Source of the DNA: JABFRG01 sp046351415
GTDB taxonomy: Bacteria > Myxococcota_A > Polyangia > Polyangiales > Polyangiaceae
Length of the DNA: 64,000 nucleotides
Direction: 5' to 3'
Assembly: GCA_046351415.1 (NCBI GenBank)
Contig: JAXLYO010000002.1
Coordinates: forward strand, 310,001 to 374,000
Made by a program: the position numbers and the translations under genes. Under the pieces are notes generated by a model, which saw only the letters and a list, made by a program, of their open reading frames with translations, did no database searches and was not told the origin of the DNA. Of the stretch, positions 60,981-64,000 are shown piece by piece (position 1 is the stretch's first letter; each line of letters begins with the position of its first letter).

Positions 60981-61798
60981 GCGCATACCGCGACAACCAA
61001 GCTGCCATCTCGTATCGAAAAGTCCACGTCGTCGATACGCCGAACGAGCAAGGCATCATCCGCACGCTCGTCCTCTCGAACCCGGCGCGCAGAAATGCCA
61101 TCGGCCCGGAGATGGTGAACGAGCTCCTCCATGCATTGAATGAAGCCGCGACTGCGCCTCCGGTGCGCGTCGTCGTCATCACGGGTGATGGCGAGGCGTT
61201 CTGCGCGGGGGGCGACTTCTCTCAAATGACCGGCGGAGAAGGCAACGCACCGACAATTCCGCATCAAGGCGACTATGCCGACCTTCTTCAACGGCTCTAC
61301 ATGTTCGAGAAGCCGACGATTGCGCGGGTGCGCGGGGCAGCCATGGGTGGCGGACTCGGTATCGTTGCAGCATGCACGTTTGCGGTCGCCGACGAAGAGG
61401 CGACGTTCGGCACGCCGGAGGTCAAAGTCGGACTCTTTCCGATGATGATCATGGCGGTCTTGCAGCGCGTCGTCCCGAAGCGGAAGCTGATGCACATGAT
61501 GCTCCTCGGCGACCGCCTTTCCGCACAGCAGGCGCTCGAATACGGGCTCGTCGGACAGGTTTCCGCCAAGGAGATGCTCGACGTAGACGTGTCAACTCTC
61601 GCTCGGCGTCTAGCCTCCCTCAGTCCGAGCACACTCAGGCTCGGACTACGCGCATTCGCGATGCAGAGTGACGCGCGCATCGACGAGGCTCTTCCCATGC
61701 TGCGCGACAAGCTCGCAGAAGTGCTCGCGACGGACGACGCACGCGAAGGCCTCATGGCGTTTCTCGAAAAGCGCACCCCCGTTTGGACAGGCAAGTAG
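60977..61798 (+). CDS. Enoyl-CoA hydratase/isomerase (crotonase) family protein
   Basis: 273 aa. Crotonase fold acting on CoA thioesters: oxyanion loops FCAGGD (75-80) and GAAMGGGLG (120-128). The first catalytic Glu of hydratases, normally in GGGxE, is Gly128 here, while the second acidic position is kept as E148 in FGTPEV. With only one Glu it is less likely to be a plain enoyl-CoA hydratase and could be an isomerase, decarboxylase-like or glutaconyl-type enzyme. It is translated with BKACE and is followed by a carboxyltransferase gene after 46 bp. Confidence 0.9.
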   Translation: MSAYRDNQAAISYRKVHVVDTPNEQGIIRTLVLSNPARRNAIGPEMVNELLHALNEAATAPPVRVVVITGDGEAFCAGGDFSQMTGGEGNAPTIPHQGDYADLLQRLYMFEKPTIARVRGAAMGGGLGIVAACTFAVADEEATFGTPEVKVGLFPMMIMAVLQRVVPKRKLMHMMLLGDRLSAQQALEYGLVGQVSAKEMLDVDVSTLARRLASLSPSTLRLGLRAFAMQSDARIDEALPMLRDKLAEVLATDDAREGLMAFLEKRTPVWTGK

Positions 61799-61844
61799 AA
61801 AAACGAAAGCGCCGGTGGCGCTGCGAAAGGCAGTAGAAGCGAAC

Positions 61845-63416
61845 ATGGCAACGATGCGAGAGCTGGTGGAAGACCTCGAAGCGAAGCGCGAAGCCATTCG
61901 CGCCATGGGTGGCAAGGACAAGGTCGACAAGCAACACGCCCGTGGCAAGCTCACGGCGCGTGAGCGCTTCGCCCGATTCTTCGACGACGGCCTCTTCTTC
62001 GAGGTCGGCCAGCACGGAACGCAAATGGGGCTCGCTGCAGGTCCGTCGGGCAACGACAAGCCTCCGGCCGATGCTGTCATCTGTGGCTTCGGCAAGGTAG
62101 ATGGCCGCATGGTGTGCGCCGCCGCCTACGACTTCACGGTGAAGGGCGGCAGCATCGGGCAGACCGGCGAAGAGAAGGTCACGCGTCTCCGGCACATGGC
62201 TCTCCAAGGCCGATGGCCGATGGTCTGGTTCATCGACTCGGGCGGGGCGCGTATCGACCCGGGCTCGAGCCACGCCGACATGATTTCTCTTTTCGCAGGC
62301 TCGGGGCATTTGTTCCGCGAGCAGGTCGTCATGAGCGGCGTCGTTCCTCAAGTGGCTGCCATGGTCGGTCCTGGAGCCGCGGGCACCGCCTACATCCCTG
62401 GCCTCGCAGACTTCGTTCCGATGGTGAAGAACGTAGGTAGCTTGGCCCTCGGAGGCCCCGCCCTCGTGAAGGCGGTCACAGGGCAAGACATCACGGAGCA
62501 AGAGCTCGGCGGCTCGAAGATCCACTCGGAAGTGAGCGGCGTCGGCGACGGTGAATACGAGAGCGACGAAGCCTGCATCGACTCTGTCCGCAAGTACCTG
62601 TCGTTCTTCCCTTCGAATTGCGACGAGGCGCCTCCCGCCAAGGAAGCGACCGACCCCATCGACCGGCGCGACGAAGCATTGCTCGACCTCCTGCCCGAAT
62701 CGACGCGCAAGCCGTACGACATGTACAAGTTGATTCGCAGTCTGGTGGACGACGGCGACATCCTCGACATCAAGCCGAAGTTCGCACGCAGCGTCATCAC
62801 GTGTCTTGCTCGCATCGGCGGACGCAGCGTCGGCATCGTCGCGAACCAACCCATGTACTTGGGAGGAATTCTGGACGTCGACTCGGCGGACAAGGCCGCT
62901 CGCTTCGTTCAGATCTGCGACGCCTTCAATATCCCGCTCGTCTTTCTCCAAGACGTTCCGGGCTTCATGGTGGGCTCGAAGGTGGAGCACGCCGGCATCA
63001 TTCGCCACGGCGCGAAGCTCCTCCACGTCATGAGCGCTGCAACGGTGCCGAAGATCACCGTCGTCGTCCGCAAGGGCTACGGCGCGGGCTACTACGTCAT
63101 GTGCGGACGCGCCTACGAACCCGACCTCATCGTCGCTTGGCCCACCGCAGAGATTTCCGTCATGGGTGCCGAAGGCATGGTCGGCATCGCAGCGAAGAAA
63201 CTCTTCGGCGATCAGGTCCCCGACCCCGAGATGAAGAAGGGCATCGTCGACATGATTCAGAAGAACATCGACATCTACAAGGTGGCGGGCTGGGGACTCG
63301 TCGACGATGTCATCGACCCGAGAGATACGCGCAGAACGATCGCGTGGGGGCTCGAGCTCGCGCGTCACAAGCGCATCGAGCGCCCGGCTCGCAAGCGCGG
63401 CGTGATTCCGGTGTAG
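61845..63416 (+). CDS. Acyl-CoA carboxylase carboxyltransferase (beta) subunit
   Basis: 523 aa from ATG 61845. Carboxyltransferase domain of the PccB/MmdA family: GGARIDPGSSHAD in the N-terminal half and the oxyanion-type loops (GPGAAGTAYIPG; GGPALVKAVTG; GYGAGYYVMCG) in both halves. The enzyme moves carboxyl between biotin and an acyl-CoA such as propionyl-CoA, methylcrotonyl-CoA or geranyl-CoA, and can also act as a decarboxylase subunit. No biotin carboxylase or biotin carrier gene follows within the window; it may lie elsewhere. Same operon as BKACE and the crotonase. Confidence 0.94.
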   Translation: MATMRELVEDLEAKREAIRAMGGKDKVDKQHARGKLTARERFARFFDDGLFFEVGQHGTQMGLAAGPSGNDKPPADAVICGFGKVDGRMVCAAAYDFTVKGGSIGQTGEEKVTRLRHMALQGRWPMVWFIDSGGARIDPGSSHADMISLFAGSGHLFREQVVMSGVVPQVAAMVGPGAAGTAYIPGLADFVPMVKNVGSLALGGPALVKAVTGQDITEQELGGSKIHSEVSGVGDGEYESDEACIDSVRKYLSFFPSNCDEAPPAKEATDPIDRRDEALLDLLPESTRKPYDMYKLIRSLVDDGDILDIKPKFARSVITCLARIGGRSVGIVANQPMYLGGILDVDSADKAARFVQICDAFNIPLVFLQDVPGFMVGSKVEHAGIIRHGAKLLHVMSAATVPKITVVVRKGYGAGYYVMCGRAYEPDLIVAWPTAEISVMGAEGMVGIAAKKLFGDQVPDPEMKKGIVDMIQKNIDIYKVAGWGLVDDVIDPRDTRRTIAWGLELARHKRIERPARKRGVIPV

Positions 63417-63511
63417 TCAGACCCGGACCGTCCTTGGATGACGACGAGACGGCCAACAGCCTCGCGATGGCCGGGCTAGTAAGTCGACCTCATCAATTGT
63501 ATGTCGTTCTC

Positions 63512-64000
63512 ATGAAAACGTACGCGTTCTACGGGGCGGCATATCTGACGCTCGCAGGTTCGGGCTTGTACTCGACCGCTTGCAAGAGCAACGCACCCGC
63601 TCCGTCGCAGACGCTCACTACGGCGAGCACATCGACCCCCACGTCGACGCCGCAAGCCGAAGCCGGTATCACGCGTGACGCCTCCGCGCCCCGTAGTCCC
63701 GTTCCCGCACGTAGCGACGTGAAGCCGCCGACGCCGGAACAGAAGAGGCTTTTGCGGAGCGCGATCGCAGAGGGTCGTACACTCGGCAAAGCGGGCAAGT
63801 GGAACGAAGCCGTCGCGGCGTTCTCGAAGGTGCCCGAAGCGCAACGTGACGGCGTCCTTCTGAGCGAGCTTTGTTACGCGGCCTACAAAGACGGAACCTA
63901 TCACATCGCCGAGGCTGCTTGTTCCGACGCGCGCGGCCTCGTGCACGTTCCGCAGCTGCGCGCTCAGGTCCTGTTCAACAGTGGTCTCGTCGAAGAGACG
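63512..64000 (+). CDS. TPR-like lipoprotein, truncated by the window edge
   Basis: 163 residues from ATG 63512, open to the last base. Signal peptide ends near STAC (C24). A Thr/Ser/Pro/Ala-rich linker (about 28-75) is followed by helical pairs (LLRSAIAEGRTLGKAGKWNEAVAAFSKVPE, in TPR style, seen in two halves at about 80-110, then 120-160). The C-terminus is outside the window. Nothing more can be said of its function. 95 bp separate it from the carboxyltransferase gene, and no terminator is evident. Confidence 0.75.
   Translation, partial: MKTYAFYGAAYLTLAGSGLYSTACKSNAPAPSQTLTTASTSTPTSTPQAEAGITRDASAPRSPVPARSDVKPPTPEQKRLLRSAIAEGRTLGKAGKWNEAVAAFSKVPEAQRDGVLLSELCYAAYKDGTYHIAEAACSDARGLVHVPQLRAQVLFNSGLVEET

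Overview
The window is high-GC, densely packed bacterial chromosome. It looks like a myxobacterium (Myxococcota), most likely of the Polyangiales type. The reasons are the many Cys-rich and Asp/Gly/Ala-rich lipoproteins, Hanks-type Ser/Thr kinases and a PP2C phosphatase, an MglA-like GTPase, a kinase with DUF4388-like and GYF-like domains, hybrid two-component proteins, lysine/alanine-rich histone-H1-like tails and a B12-dependent ribonucleotide reductase. The lineage call is inference from gene content. No rRNA, tRNA, prophage, insertion sequence or CRISPR array is visible.

Layout. 0-4.2 kb: a copper ATPase with an extra C-terminal CopZ-like domain, a LysR regulator and a small membrane protein. 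4.2-5.1 kb: the largest non-coding stretch, with about four copies of a 53-54 bp hairpin repeat, another perfect hairpin and a consensus DnaA box, upstream of nrdJ (5.1-8.6 kb). 8.8-15.6 kb: a recently duplicated lipoprotein pair, a rhomboid protease, a coupled minus-strand set (MglA-like GTPase, PocR-type histidine kinase, thiL), a 1-Cys peroxiredoxin and a coiled-coil protein. 15.9-26.9 kb: an M48 protease, a dynamin-like GTPase, an H1-like protein, a receiver-PAS-kinase, gatB, an FtsB-like protein, a thioesterase, asnS and glgA.

27-33.7 kb: an unusual RNA m5U-methyltransferase/pseudouridine-synthase fusion, a small DUF4911-like gene, a seven-repeat Cys-rich lipoprotein, a large lipoprotein and frr. 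33.9-39.1 kb: a tightly coupled signalling operon (PP2C phosphatase, lipoprotein, Ser/Thr kinase, PEGA protein). 39.1-41.7 kb: a DedA protein and a B12-type acyl-CoA mutase whose active-site residues look like isobutyryl-CoA mutase rather than methylmalonyl-CoA mutase. 41.7-50.1 kb: a minus-strand run of an RND/MMPL transporter, two GT87-like membrane glycosyltransferases and the late heme genes hemE, hemH and hemY.

50.3-55.1 kb: a compact minus-strand redox operon. It encodes a five-heme cytochrome fused to a degenerate 5'-nucleotidase-like domain, a twin-arginine DUF362 protein, and a NapH/NapG-like membrane polyferredoxin. This is the best candidate here for an undescribed system. 55.2-58.7 kb: a multi-domain kinase and, convergent to it, a YiiX/NlpC-P60-like lipoprotein. 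59-63.4 kb: a GNAT gene diverging from a MarR-led operon (MarR, BKACE, crotonase, acyl-CoA carboxyltransferase), probably for acyl-CoA or beta-keto acid catabolism. A truncated lipoprotein gene runs off the right edge.

Starts were chosen by family alignment, ribosome-binding sites and overlaps with neighbours, so several are shorter than the longest open frame.
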